NCBI RefSeq assembly: GCF_900107545.1
Contig: NZ_FNQZ01000005.1
Coordinates: forward strand, 62,001 to 126,000
From: Pseudobutyrivibrio sp. ACV-2
GTDB taxonomy: Bacteria > Bacillota > Clostridia > Lachnospirales > Lachnospiraceae
Direction: 5' to 3'
DNA: 64,000 nt
The first letter of the stretch is position 1, and the number at the start of each line of letters is the position of its first letter. The notes below the pieces were generated by a model. That model worked only from the letters and a program-made list of their open reading frames with translations. It did no database searches and had not been told where the DNA came from. Both the position numbers and the translations under genes were made by a program. Below are positions 36,511 to 45,238 of this stretch, in pieces.

Positions 36511-37788
36511 TTACGCTTCATATACGACGTTGCCACCGAAAATGGTCTTTACGACGCGGCCGGTTACGTGGCGGTTTTCGTATGGCATGTTTTTGGATTT
36601 GCCTACGAAGTCGGCAGCGTGGATTTCGTATTCTGCTTTTGGATCAAATATTGTGATGTCTGCGGCTTTGCCTACTGACAAATCACCTAAGTCCTTACGA
36701 CCAAGTATTCTGGCTGGATTACTACTCATGTATGCAGCCATTGTAAGAGGTGTGATAAGACCTGTTAGAACAAGCTCGCTGTATGTAAGACTTGCACTGG
36801 TTTCAAGACCTACAATGCCAAATGGTGATGCAAAGCCCTTTGATTTTTCTTCTGCTGTGTGAGGTGCGTGGTCGGTGGAGATTACTTCAAAAATGCCCTC
36901 TGCCAAACCCTGGCGCAGCTTATCTCTGTCAGCCTTTGTGCGCACTGGTGGGTTCATTTTATAATTACCATCTCCTGGCACTATATCGTCTTCTGTAAGT
37001 GTAAAGTGATGTGGGCAAACCTCTCCAGATACTTTTACACCTGCAGCCTTCGCTTCTTTAATAATATCGTAACTTTCCTTTGTAGAGCAATGACAAAGAT
37101 GAAGTGTGGCACCTGTTTCTTCAGCAAGCATTATGTCTCTGGCTTCGATGATATTTTCCACGGCATTGCTGATTCCTTTTTCGCCCATAGCATCTGACTT
37201 TGAGCCCATGTTCATTACACCGCCCTGCACCAGATTGATGTCCTCACAGTGAGCCAGCACTGGAATATTTTCCTTTGCTACTATTTTCATAGCTTCTCTA
37301 TAAAGGCCTGAATCCATTACTGATTTGCCATCCTCGGAAATAGCTGGAATACCGGCTTCAATCATTCCCTGTAGATCAGAAAGCTCCTTGCCCTCCATGC
37401 CCTTTGTGACAGAGCCTACCTGAAGAACTCTGGTGAGGCCAACGCTCTTTGCCTTGTCATGAACATAGTTTACAAGCTCAGGATTATCTACTACTGGCTT
37501 TGTGTTTGGCATGGCAAGCACTGTGGTAAAACCGCCTCTGGCTGCTGCCTTTGAACCAGTCTCAATGTCTTCTTTTGCTGTTTGTCCAGGATCTCTGAAA
37601 TGTACGTGCATATCGATAAGGCCAGGCATTACATAACAGCCTGCCGCATCGATTACCGTATCAAAAGAAACGGGAACAATACCAGCCTCTACAGCTGAGA
37701 TAATGTTCCCGTCAATTTTAATATCCAATATTTCGTCTGTGTTTGTAGGTGGGTTTAGGACCCTGCCGTTTTTGATTATAAGACTCAT
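36511..37788 (-). CDS. pyrC: Dihydroorotase
   Basis: Zinc amidohydrolase of 425 residues that cyclises carbamoyl-aspartate. Metal ligands are in MHVHFRDPG, VLAHCED, HLCHCST and STDHAPH. It is the first of four minus-strand pyr genes (pyrC, pyrF, pyrK, pyrD). No PyrR-type attenuator was recognised upstream; a short hairpin repeat lies there instead. Confidence 0.96.
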   Translation of the reverse strand: MSLIIKNGRVLNPPTNTDEILDIKIDGNIISAVEAGIVPVSFDTVIDAAGCYVMPGLIDMHVHFRDPGQTAKEDIETGSKAAARGGFTTVLAMPNTKPVVDNPELVNYVHDKAKSVGLTRVLQVGSVTKGMEGKELSDLQGMIEAGIPAISEDGKSVMDSGLYREAMKIVAKENIPVLAHCEDINLVQGGVMNMGSKSDAMGEKGISNAVENIIEARDIMLAEETGATLHLCHCSTKESYDIIKEAKAAGVKVSGEVCPHHFTLTEDDIVPGDGNYKMNPPVRTKADRDKLRQGLAEGIFEVISTDHAPHTAEEKSKGFASPFGIVGLETSASLTYSELVLTGLITPLTMAAYMSSNPARILGRKDLGDLSVGKAADITIFDPKAEYEIHAADFVGKSKNMPYENRHVTGRVVKTIFGGNVVYEA

Positions 37789-37796
37789 AATTTTCC

Positions 37797-37853
37797 CTCA
37801 TCTACCGCTTACACGGTCACCCCTCCCCACTTTTTGGGGAGGGCAAATTTAAT
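37797..37853. repeat. Short variant of the dispersed CCTCATC/GGGGAGG repeat
   Basis: CCTCATCTACCGCTTACACGGT followed by a CCCTCCCC/GGGGAGGG hairpin. Its layout matches the first half of the elements at 42895, 45154 and 46898, but it lacks their second half. Confidence 0.55.
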
Positions 37854-37858
37854 ATCTA

Positions 37859-38305
37859 TCAAATATTATCAGAATCTAACACAATAGTAAATGGTCCATC
37901 GTTTAAAAGTGAAACCTTCATGTCGGCACCGAAGGAACCTGTCTCTACGTGATAACCCTCTGACTTACATTTTTCAATGATGTATTCATACATTTCGTTT
38001 GCCATGTCTGGGGCACCAGCTTCAATAAAGGATGGGCGATATCCCTTTTTACAGTTGGCATAAAGTGTAAACTGGGAAATGAGAAGAAGCTCTCCTCCCA
38101 CATCTGTGAGAGAAAGATTTATCTTGTCATTTTCATCATCAAAAATTCTTAGACCTAAAAGTTTTTTCACCATCTTATCTGCAATTTCTTTGGTGTCATC
38201 GCCTGACACACCTATAAGTACAAGAAAGCCCTTTTTTATCTGGCCAATGACCTGACCTTCTACTGCAACAGAAGCTTCGTTTACTCGTTGAATAACAAAT
38301 CTCAT
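37859..38305 (-). CDS. dtd: D-aminoacyl-tRNA deacylase
   Basis: A 148-residue homodimeric enzyme that hydrolyses D-amino acids from tRNA. Diagnostic motifs are [20 protein letters not shown] and the [13 protein letters not shown] opening. Its start abuts the stop of the SGNH/DltD-like gene, so it is the last gene of the dlt-like transcript. This is a sensible place for an enzyme that protects tRNA from D-alanine. Confidence 0.95.
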   Translation of the reverse strand: MRFVIQRVNEASVAVEGQVIGQIKKGFLVLIGVSGDDTKEIADKMVKKLLGLRIFDDENDKINLSLTDVGGELLLISQFTLYANCKKGYRPSFIEAGAPDMANEMYEYIIEKCKSEGYHVETGSFGADMKVSLLNDGPFTIVLDSDNI

Positions 38306-39364
38306 TTATTCCTCCTCTGGCTCATGTACACTGCCATATTTTTCCAGGTTGTCAGTTTGACGCTTGATTTCTGCATTATATCTTTCGGTAACATCTGACC
38401 AGTAGGCTTCAAGTCCTGCTTCACCTCGTCTATCAGGTACCTTGAAATCCTCTGAAAGAATTTTGCCAAAATACTGGGACAGCTTTTCAGCTCCTGCAAG
38501 ATTTAAATGAAGTCCTCCGTCGTAGGTATCCTTTGTCCAGTCAAGTCCAATCTCATCCTGATAGTTCAGGAAATTTATGTAGGTGAGATTGTTTTCTGCG
38601 GCAAAATCTGTAATCTGTTTGTCCCACTCATCGTACCAATATGGATAAAGTGTTGGTGCCTTTACCAAAATAAGCTCCACATCATTATCCTTGCAAAGCT
38701 TTGTAAGCCTGTTTAAATAATCATATGCGTTATCGCCAAATGTGTAATCTGAAAGCGGTCTGCCCTCAGGAACATCTGCGGCTTCCTTTACATCCACTCT
38801 CATGTAATAGCCATTGAAGGCTACCTTGTCTCTGTGGAAAAGATACTCTACATCGTCAGAGTTTAAATCACTCCAGCGGCTGTGATATCTGAGTAACGGA
38901 AATACGTATTCGATGAAATTTTCATCCTCTGTCATGGAAGCATTGATATTGTCTATCTTGCTTTTTGACCAACGCATTCCATCGATGGACATTCTGTTGT
39001 AGGCCTCGTTTTGTGGCTCATTATATTTCATGGAAAGTACATTGAAAACAATGACATCAGGATGCTCTAGTTTTATAGTCTCCTCTGCCAGATAGTAGGA
39101 CTGCCAGATAAGCTGTTGTGCGCTTCCTCGGATGTATGAATTGATACCAAAATTTTCCCAAAGATAAACCGGCGAGATATTTTCGTAGAGCTCGCAGTCT
39201 CCTATGAACACCACGTTGTGGTCTGTAGGATCATCATAGTATTCTTCTATCATGGCACCCTCCAGGATGCCTGACATGTATTTGGGTTCTAATAGTTTTG
39301 TGGCTAAGTATAGGCCTGAAATGGATAATGCTAAAATCAGGACTATGGATAATATTTTTCTCAT
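38306..39364 (-). CDS. DltD/SGNH-hydrolase-like membrane-anchored protein
   Basis: A 352-residue protein with one N-terminal membrane helix (ILSIVLILALSISGLYLATKLL) and an extracellular SGNH-type domain. The block I motif reads VVFIGDCELYENISP, with Cys where the nucleophile Ser is expected. The C-terminal DGGLHLNLAGAEKLSQYF supplies the usual Asp and His. Position after the MBOAT, carrier and adenylation genes makes it the DltD counterpart, which transfers D-alanine (or another group) to a cell-wall polymer. The ATG at 39364 follows GGAG. The Cys substitution makes the chemistry uncertain. Confidence 0.75.
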   Translation of the reverse strand: MRKILSIVLILALSISGLYLATKLLEPKYMSGILEGAMIEEYYDDPTDHNVVFIGDCELYENISPVYLWENFGINSYIRGSAQQLIWQSYYLAEETIKLEHPDVIVFNVLSMKYNEPQNEAYNRMSIDGMRWSKSKIDNINASMTEDENFIEYVFPLLRYHSRWSDLNSDDVEYLFHRDKVAFNGYYMRVDVKEAADVPEGRPLSDYTFGDNAYDYLNRLTKLCKDNDVELILVKAPTLYPYWYDEWDKQITDFAAENNLTYINFLNYQDEIGLDWTKDTYDGGLHLNLAGAEKLSQYFGKILSEDFKVPDRRGEAGLEAYWSDVTERYNAEIKRQTDNLEKYGSVHEPEEE

Positions 39365-39378
39365 TTGATGCTCCGTAA

Positions 39379-40971
39379 TCAAAATTGATTATATATAAAC
39401 TGGCTGGCTGAATATCCGATTCCGTAGGCTCCAAAAATGATGGTGGCCATAAGAAGTCCGTACCAGCACAGGAAACGAACAGCTGCAGGCTTACATGCGA
39501 TTTTCTCTCTGACTGAGCCTGAGCGTCCTGACAAGCTGACTGCTATAAGAATCAACATTCCGATAAATACTACTAAATAATCACTTGCTGTGATTCCCAT
39601 TCCTATGAATGCATCAGCATTGAGCTGGGAAAGATGCGACTGTGTAAATATGCTACCAAACATTTTAAAGGTAAGTGGCACATCTCTATAACAGTCAAAC
39701 ATACGAAGGCTTGACATAATAAGCACAGTACGGATAACTCTAAACAGCTTCCAGCCAAAGGTGCCCTCCACCTTTACCTTGCTATGGAACCATCTGTAAA
39801 ATGGCTCAAGCTCCTGTGAAATCATGATGACTACAAAGTTGCCAAGTCCCCATACGATAAAGTTCCAGCTGGCCCCATGCCAGATACCTGTGGTAAACCA
39901 TACGATAAAGCTGGATAAATATACTGGAACTCTCTTTCCAAGGTTATTGCCCAGACGAGCTCTTGATTTTTTAGAGAGCTTCATCATAAACTGGCTGGCA
40001 CTGATAGGATAAAAAATATAGTCTGTGAACCATGTTCCCATAGTGATATGCCATCTGTTCCAGTATTCCTTAATGTTCTTAGAAAAATATGGGCGCATAA
40101 AGTTTTCGGTTACCTTGATGCCCATGGTCTCGGCTACACCGATGGTAATATCAATTCCACCTGTGAAATCTGCATAAAGCTCTAAGGCATAAAACATTGC
40201 ACCGGCAAATGCGTACAACCCTGTGTAAGTGTCAGTGTCTGCGATAATTGCCTTTACAGGTACTAGGATTCTGTCTGCTATAACAAGCTTTTTGAAGAAA
40301 CCCCAAAGGATACGCTCTAATCCGAAAGATACTGTCTTCCAGTTAAATCTGTGTTCCTCATAAAGTGTCTGACTCAAATCCCCGTAGCGGCTGATAGGTC
40401 CCTGCACCAGCTGAGGGAAAAATGAAACAAAAAGTGCAAACTTGAATAGATTCTTTTGGGCTTCAAATTTACCATTGTACACATCAATGAGATACCCCAT
40501 TGACTGGAAGGTATAAAATGAAATACCCATTGGAATAATCAAATCAACAAATGATATCTGGCCTTTGTTTCCAAAGGTGCCAATGATGTTATTGATATTT
40601 GCGATAGTGAAGTTTGTGTATTTTGTAACTGCAAGAATGCCCAGGTTGAACAGCAGGCATACTAGAAAAATCCTTTTTTCTGTTGCATGCTCCTTGGCTT
40701 TTAGAGCCTTGCGTTCTTCCTTTTCATATTCTTTTTTATGCTCTTTAAACCATGCCTCAAAGGATAGCTTTTTATCAGATATCTGCTTTGCGGCATAATA
40801 AGTGGATGCAGTGGTAATGGCTATAAAGATAAGATATCTTGGGTCTGCTATAAAATAGAATGCATAGCTGGCAAGAAGCAGGAAGGGCCACTGAGCCCTT
40901 CCTGGTAATAGGTAATAAACAATGAATACTACTAGCAGAAATCCTAGAAATTCATAACTGGTAAATAACAT
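39379..40971 (-). CDS. dltB: MBOAT-family O-acyltransferase (DltB/AlgI-like)
   Basis: Polytopic membrane protein of 530 residues. The conserved core includes EYWNRWHITMGTWFTDYIFYPIS and, with the invariant His, TGIWHGASWNFIVWG. In D-alanylation it takes the aminoacyl group from the carrier protein across the membrane. The sequence is of the AlgI-like branch, also used for sugar O-acetylation, so the acyl group is inferred from the neighbouring adenylation and carrier genes. Starts five bases after the carrier gene. Confidence 0.88.
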   Translation of the reverse strand: MLFTSYEFLGFLLVVFIVYYLLPGRAQWPFLLLASYAFYFIADPRYLIFIAITTASTYYAAKQISDKKLSFEAWFKEHKKEYEKEERKALKAKEHATEKRIFLVCLLFNLGILAVTKYTNFTIANINNIIGTFGNKGQISFVDLIIPMGISFYTFQSMGYLIDVYNGKFEAQKNLFKFALFVSFFPQLVQGPISRYGDLSQTLYEEHRFNWKTVSFGLERILWGFFKKLVIADRILVPVKAIIADTDTYTGLYAFAGAMFYALELYADFTGGIDITIGVAETMGIKVTENFMRPYFSKNIKEYWNRWHITMGTWFTDYIFYPISASQFMMKLSKKSRARLGNNLGKRVPVYLSSFIVWFTTGIWHGASWNFIVWGLGNFVVIMISQELEPFYRWFHSKVKVEGTFGWKLFRVIRTVLIMSSLRMFDCYRDVPLTFKMFGSIFTQSHLSQLNADAFIGMGITASDYLVVFIGMLILIAVSLSGRSGSVREKIACKPAAVRFLCWYGLLMATIIFGAYGIGYSASQFIYNQF

Positions 40972-40975
40972 TTAA

Positions 40976-41209
40976 TTAGTCCTCGTCGTCAAGCTTTGAC
41001 TGAATAAGTGCGTAGATTGTTTCGGCTGAAGCAAAATTCTCTGGTGTGAGCTCTGCAGCTCCGATGGTTACGTCAAATTCCTCGTTGATTTCTGAAATCA
41101 GCGAAACGATGTCGAAGGAATCTAAAATTCCCCCGGTTACCAAATCTTTGGCTGTGGTAAAGTCCACCTCAGGATGTAAGTCATTTAAAATTTCAATAAG
41201 TTCATTCAT
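40976..41209 (-). CDS. dltC: Acyl/D-alanyl carrier protein
   Basis: A 77-residue carrier with the phosphopantetheine Ser in GGILDSFDIVSLISEINEEF. Size and position between the adenylation enzyme and the MBOAT protein fit DltC. GGAGG precedes the start. A long inverted repeat separates it from dltA. Confidence 0.88.
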   Translation of the reverse strand: MNELIEILNDLHPEVDFTTAKDLVTGGILDSFDIVSLISEINEEFDVTIGAAELTPENFASAETIYALIQSKLDDED

Positions 41210-41236
41210 TTTGTTTTCCTCCTAAAAATCAAGTCC

Positions 41237-41320
41237 GGTGGTTACGCCTACAAACTATAGGTCTCTACGGTCGACTAGGAATGTCTCCCTTAAGAGACCT
41301 ATAGTTTGCAGACTACCACC
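41237..41320 (+). repeat. Long inverted repeat between dltA and dltC, 26-base-loop class
   Basis: Arms 41237-41266 and 41293-41320 with a 26-base loop at 41267-41292 that contains GACTAGGAATGTCTC. Against the 7301 element 21 of 26 loop bases agree. The stem core is changed on both sides in a compensating way (CTATAGGTCTCT with AGAGACCTATAG here, CTATATATGTCT with AGACATATATAG there). Confidence 0.88.
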
Positions 41321-41381
41321 TCATCTAAAGTTTTTATTTTCTTTAATAATTTACTGTTAAATTTATAAATTCGTTTACACG

Positions 41382-42890
41382 TTATTTGGTGTACATCTTA
41401 TTTAACGTTACGCGGTCGATTTTGCCATTGGCGGTGAAAGGCATTTCTTCCAGGCGGATGACTTTGTTTGGAAGCATGTAGCGTGGAAGCTTTGACTTTA
41501 ATGCCTTGATAAGGTCGCCTTCTGTGATGTCTCCTACGTAGTATAAAACGATTTTGCTTTGCTCTTTAGCGTAGATACAGCCGCTTAATTTTATTTCAGG
41601 TACAAGGTTTACATTGGCTTCGATTTCTCCAAGCTCGATACGATGTCCCATGTGTTTAATCTGAAAATCTTTGCGGGAATGGAATATCAACTCTCCATAT
41701 TCGTTAATATGTCCTATGTCACCTGTGCGATAAATAATCTCTGGATAAGCGGTGTTTAGAGGATTTTGAACGTATGCCTCATTTGTCTTTTCAGGATTAT
41801 TATAGTAGCCAAGTGTAACTGAGGTACCACGGATGCAGATTTCACCCTGCTCTCCATCTGCAGCCAAGGTGTTATCTTCCTTTAATAATAGGATTTCTGT
41901 ATTTTTAAATGGAAAACCTACCGGGATAACCTCATCGTCCTTAAACTCACGCTCTACAGGATAATAGCAACACATGCCTGTACCCTCTGTAGGGCCGTAA
42001 AGATTAAAGAATTTTGCTTCAGGAACTGCCGCTCTCCAGAGTCTAAACTGTTTAATAGGAAATACCTCACTACCGAATGCGATAGTCCTTAAAGTGTGTG
42101 GTACCACGGTATCGAAGGTGGCAAAGGCACTAATCATGGTAAGGGCTGAAACAACCCAGCATACTGTGTTGATGTTGTGCTCGTTTATGTATTCCACAAG
42201 CTTGATTGGGAACATGAAATATGAATGTGGAATCAAATATGTGGTGGCACCAAATTTTAACGTAGGATAAAGCTCCTTGAGGCAGGCATCAAAATACAGT
42301 GGTGTCTGATTACCAAAGATTGTATCCTCGTTGAAACCAAGTGTTTCTGAAAGCTGCTCGATATAATCAATTACAGAACGATGGCATGCACACACTCCCT
42401 TTGGCACTCCTGTGGAGCCTGATGTGAATACGATGTAAATAGGATCTGTATCGATTGCTTTTTTCCTTACGAGAGCAAGGGCGTCCTTATCAGGATTCGT
42501 ATTTACGATATCTGAGAATAGCACGATATCTGCCTTATAATCGAAGCCTTCCGCTATCTTTGCAGTTGTATCATCGCAGATAATAACCCTTGGCTTACAG
42601 TTATCTAATATTAAATTGATACGGGTTGCAGGCATTTCGCTATCGATTGGCACATAATAGCAGCCTGCATTTATTACTCCAAAAAATGTAGCAATGGTAT
42701 TTGGACTCTTTTTCATAAATACTATGACTGGCTCTTTCTTGCAGCCTCTGTTTAAAAGTCCTGTACCTACGCTGTCCATTATTCTTTTTACATCTGAAAA
42801 CGAAAGCTGAACCTCATCATCAGCGTAGGCTATTTTATCTGGTACTCGAACCAGACTTTCGTTTATATAATCTAGTACGTTATTTTGCAT
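41382..42890 (-). CDS. dltA: Adenylation enzyme, D-alanine--carrier-protein ligase-like
   Basis: AMP-forming enzyme of 502 residues. Core motifs are IVFTSGSTGVPKGV, YGPTEGTG, YRTGDIGHIN and NGKIDRVTL with the catalytic Lys. It would activate D-alanine, or another amino acid, and load it on the downstream carrier protein. The ATG at 42890 has GAGG upstream at good distance. It heads the dlt-like operon: dltA, dltC, dltB, dltD-like, dtd. The amino acid cannot be proven from the sequence. Confidence 0.87.
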   Translation of the reverse strand: MQNNVLDYINESLVRVPDKIAYADDEVQLSFSDVKRIMDSVGTGLLNRGCKKEPVIVFMKKSPNTIATFFGVINAGCYYVPIDSEMPATRINLILDNCKPRVIICDDTTAKIAEGFDYKADIVLFSDIVNTNPDKDALALVRKKAIDTDPIYIVFTSGSTGVPKGVCACHRSVIDYIEQLSETLGFNEDTIFGNQTPLYFDACLKELYPTLKFGATTYLIPHSYFMFPIKLVEYINEHNINTVCWVVSALTMISAFATFDTVVPHTLRTIAFGSEVFPIKQFRLWRAAVPEAKFFNLYGPTEGTGMCCYYPVEREFKDDEVIPVGFPFKNTEILLLKEDNTLAADGEQGEICIRGTSVTLGYYNNPEKTNEAYVQNPLNTAYPEIIYRTGDIGHINEYGELIFHSRKDFQIKHMGHRIELGEIEANVNLVPEIKLSGCIYAKEQSKIVLYYVGDITEGDLIKALKSKLPRYMLPNKVIRLEEMPFTANGKIDRVTLNKMYTK

Positions 42891-42894
42891 AAAA

Positions 42895-42982
42895 CACCTC
42901 ATCAGTCAGCAAGCTGACAGCTTCCCCTTCGCCAGGGTGGCAGATAATGCTAAAGCATTATCTCATCCCTCAAGGGGAAGCC
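42895..42982. repeat. Dispersed hairpin repeat, copy 1
   Basis: Begins CACCTCATCAG and ends CCTCAAGGGGAAGCC. It contains nested stems (GCTTCCCCTT/AAGGGGAAGC; ATAATGC/GCATTAT). It is the most diverged of three full copies and lies between the racemase and dltA genes. Confidence 0.8.
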
Positions 42983-43698
42983 TAATTAGTTATTAAATTA
43001 TCGCATTCAGGCCTTGGATTGGCGCATTTTCGCACGCAGTCTGCCGCCAGAACATCAACTATATCAAGGACCTTTGGTCCCACATTGTTGTCTCTTTTTA
43101 AAATGGAAAGCTCAGTACAGCCCAATATTATGACCTCACAGCCTTCACCTAACAGTTCAACTTTTATCAGCTCAAACTCATCCATGTTGACCTTGCGGCC
43201 TGCCTTTACATCATCATATATGATGCTCATCACAAGCTTTTGAGCCTCAGGCTCAGGGTAGACACACTCTATGTCGTAATCCTTAAACACTGAATCAAAC
43301 AGATGCATCTGGGCAGTACCATCTGTGGCCATGATGCCTACCTTTTTGATACTACGAGCTTTCAAATATTCCGCTGTCTCTTTGATACCGTTACTTACGG
43401 GAATCATGATGCTATCCGCCAGTTGGTCGTGGAAATAATGAGCCGTGATGCAAGGCATGGCTATGTAGTCCACATTTTGACGCTCCAGCTCATGGGCTAT
43501 CTCTTCTATTTTAGGAAGAGGACTCTCGGTGGTGTGTCCCAGGATAAAGCCTGTTCTATCAGGAATAGATGGGCAATTATATACAACCATTTCGATGTTT
43601 TCCTGGTCACAGCTGGCGTCCGTAAGTTCGATGATGCGGCGCATAAAATATGTAGTTGCCATAGGGCCTAAGCCCCCGATTATACCCAATTTTTTCAT
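42982..43698 (-). CDS. Aspartate/glutamate racemase family protein
   Basis: A 238-residue cofactor-free racemase. The two catalytic cysteines are in AMPCITAHYFHD and VIILGCTELSIL, and KLGIIGGLGPMATTYF is the usual start. It sits just upstream of the dlt-like operon on the same strand. It could supply a D-amino acid to the adenylation enzyme or the cell wall, although the family is broad. Chosen start: the second in-frame Met, immediately before KKLG. Confidence 0.87.
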   Translation of the reverse strand: MKKLGIIGGLGPMATTYFMRRIIELTDASCDQENIEMVVYNCPSIPDRTGFILGHTTESPLPKIEEIAHELERQNVDYIAMPCITAHYFHDQLADSIMIPVSNGIKETAEYLKARSIKKVGIMATDGTAQMHLFDSVFKDYDIECVYPEPEAQKLVMSIIYDDVKAGRKVNMDEFELIKVELLGEGCEVIILGCTELSILKRDNNVGPKVLDIVDVLAADCVRKCANPRPECDNLITN

Positions 43699-43720
43699 AA
43701 TCATCTCATAATCCTAATCC

Positions 43721-43802
43721 GCTGGGCACTACTGCATACATACTATTTCAATATCGTTGTCACTATATTCATTGAAATAGCATGTATGCAGTAGCACCCA
43801 GC
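43721..43802. repeat. Long inverted repeat, 18-base-loop class
   Basis: Arms of 32 bases (43721-43752 and 43771-43802, GCTGGGCACTACTGCATACA outermost on the left) form a near-perfect stem. The 18-base loop ATCGTTGTCACTATATTC matches 13 of 18 positions of the loop at 7179-7196. No T run follows. Confidence 0.8.
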
Positions 43803-43809
43803 TCATTGG

Positions 43810-45054
43810 CTAATTAAAATACGTATACTTTTCCCTATCGTAGTTATGTGAACGATAATGCGCGGAAGAATACGCCATAAGGTCTTCATCGGTGATGTAG
43901 AAGCCCTTGAACGTTTTGTCGTGGCGTGGGGTACTGTCGAAGTGACGCCAGCCTTCTCCACAGTCAATGACGCTCCAATAGTGGTGACGTGTGGCTGTAG
44001 GGATGATTTCTATATCATCGTTTTTAATGCCTGCTCTGGTGAGGAGAGCTTTGCCCACTGAAAAATAGTTGTAGCAATCACCGTGGCGTTTGGTGAGACC
44101 ATCGTAAGCGCCCTTAAGCCAGTCATCTCTGTCTGTGCTTTCTGAATAGCCTATGTTGCCCTGAATCCATACGTAGATGGCATGAGCCTTATCATAATCT
44201 GACATGTCAGGCTTTATAATCTGCGATAAAATTTCATCGCAAAGAGCAAATACCTCATCCTCGCTGTAAAGCTGCTCAATGACAGTGATAGTTCCCTCAG
44301 CCAAATCCTTGTTACCCATTGAATCTTCGGCAGTGTAGATAACGGTATACTCCCCTGGGGTGTCCAAATCCACATTGCTGCTGTCCACCTGAAGCTGGAT
44401 ATCAGTATCAACATTATCCTTTACCGTAATTCCGGTTTTGAAGCTTGCACTCTGACCTACATAGACAGTTTTATCTAACTGGCCTTCTATTACAGGAGGC
44501 TCAATATCATATTCCTCTACCAGATTAAGAATAGTACCAGCCTCAGTCCGGTTTCCTGATGAATCCTCTGCGACTATAGTGACAGGTATTTTGCCGTAAT
44601 TATCAAAGCTGATACCCTCGCCAAAATACACCCTCACTTCACCTGATGCATCACTGGCCGACTCCACAAAATCCTTAGGAGTAGGGATTTCATTTTTGGT
44701 GCGGGTAAGACTTTTTACTGTAAGCTCCGGTGGAGTAGTATCCTCCACCTCAAGTGTACATTCATAGGTGTAAGGGTCAGATTGAACACCCACTCTATAA
44801 ACACCTGCATGTTCAGTTGTAATAACAGTATCATCTGTAAAGGCCGCCTGCTTTGCTGTGTTTTTCAAGAAATCCTCAGCACTGACCTGACCTCCAAGCT
44901 CCACTACACATTTGTCGTATACGCGGCTTGTGTAATCATGATAAAAATAGGCCCCAACCCCTGCGCTGGCTAAAAAAACAGCCACTGCACCCAGGAGTAA
45001 AGGCCTATTGTTACGTCGTCTTTTATGATGTTTTCTGCTATGTTTGTTTCCCAT
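43810..45054 (-). CDS. Membrane-anchored transglutaminase-like protein with Ig-like repeats
   Basis: A 414-residue protein with a basic N terminus (KHSRKHHKRRRNNR), a membrane helix (LLLGAVAVFLASAGVGAYF) and an extracellular part. Two or three Ig-like (DUF5011-like) beta domains fill about 50-265. They are followed by a transglutaminase/cysteine-protease fold with Cys in HGDCYNYFS, His in HHYWSVI and Asp in HFDSTP. It may cross-link or cut cell-surface proteins. The ATG at 45054 is chosen because it begins the basic segment; the upstream extension is not needed. Confidence 0.85.
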   Translation of the reverse strand: MGNKHSRKHHKRRRNNRPLLLGAVAVFLASAGVGAYFYHDYTSRVYDKCVVELGGQVSAEDFLKNTAKQAAFTDDTVITTEHAGVYRVGVQSDPYTYECTLEVEDTTPPELTVKSLTRTKNEIPTPKDFVESASDASGEVRVYFGEGISFDNYGKIPVTIVAEDSSGNRTEAGTILNLVEEYDIEPPVIEGQLDKTVYVGQSASFKTGITVKDNVDTDIQLQVDSSNVDLDTPGEYTVIYTAEDSMGNKDLAEGTITVIEQLYSEDEVFALCDEILSQIIKPDMSDYDKAHAIYVWIQGNIGYSESTDRDDWLKGAYDGLTKRHGDCYNYFSVGKALLTRAGIKNDDIEIIPTATRHHYWSVIDCGEGWRHFDSTPRHDKTFKGFYITDEDLMAYSSAHYRSHNYDREKYTYFN

Positions 45055-45153
45055 TATTATTCTCTCCCGAGTGTATGGATACACTCAAGGATAATTGTAG
45101 CAATCATGGGAATTAGAGTCAAATTTAATTCTAAATAAGTTTTTTAGATACAA

Positions 45154-45238
45154 CACCTCATCCGGCCTTCGGCCACCTTCCCCCTCGCCGGGGTGGCAGA
45201 TAACGCTAAAGCATTATCTCATCCCTCAAGGGGAAGGC
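45154..45238. repeat. Dispersed hairpin repeat, copy 2
   Basis: Starts CACCTCATCCGGCC and ends CAAGGGGAAGGC. It is nearly identical to copy 3 at 46898-46982, with nested GC-rich stems, and ends exactly at the stop codon of the HerA-like gene. Confidence 0.9.

Noticed and set aside
36484-37197. Plus-strand open frames opposite pyrC
   Set aside because: They are shadows of pyrC, which has all metal-binding motifs of dihydroorotase.
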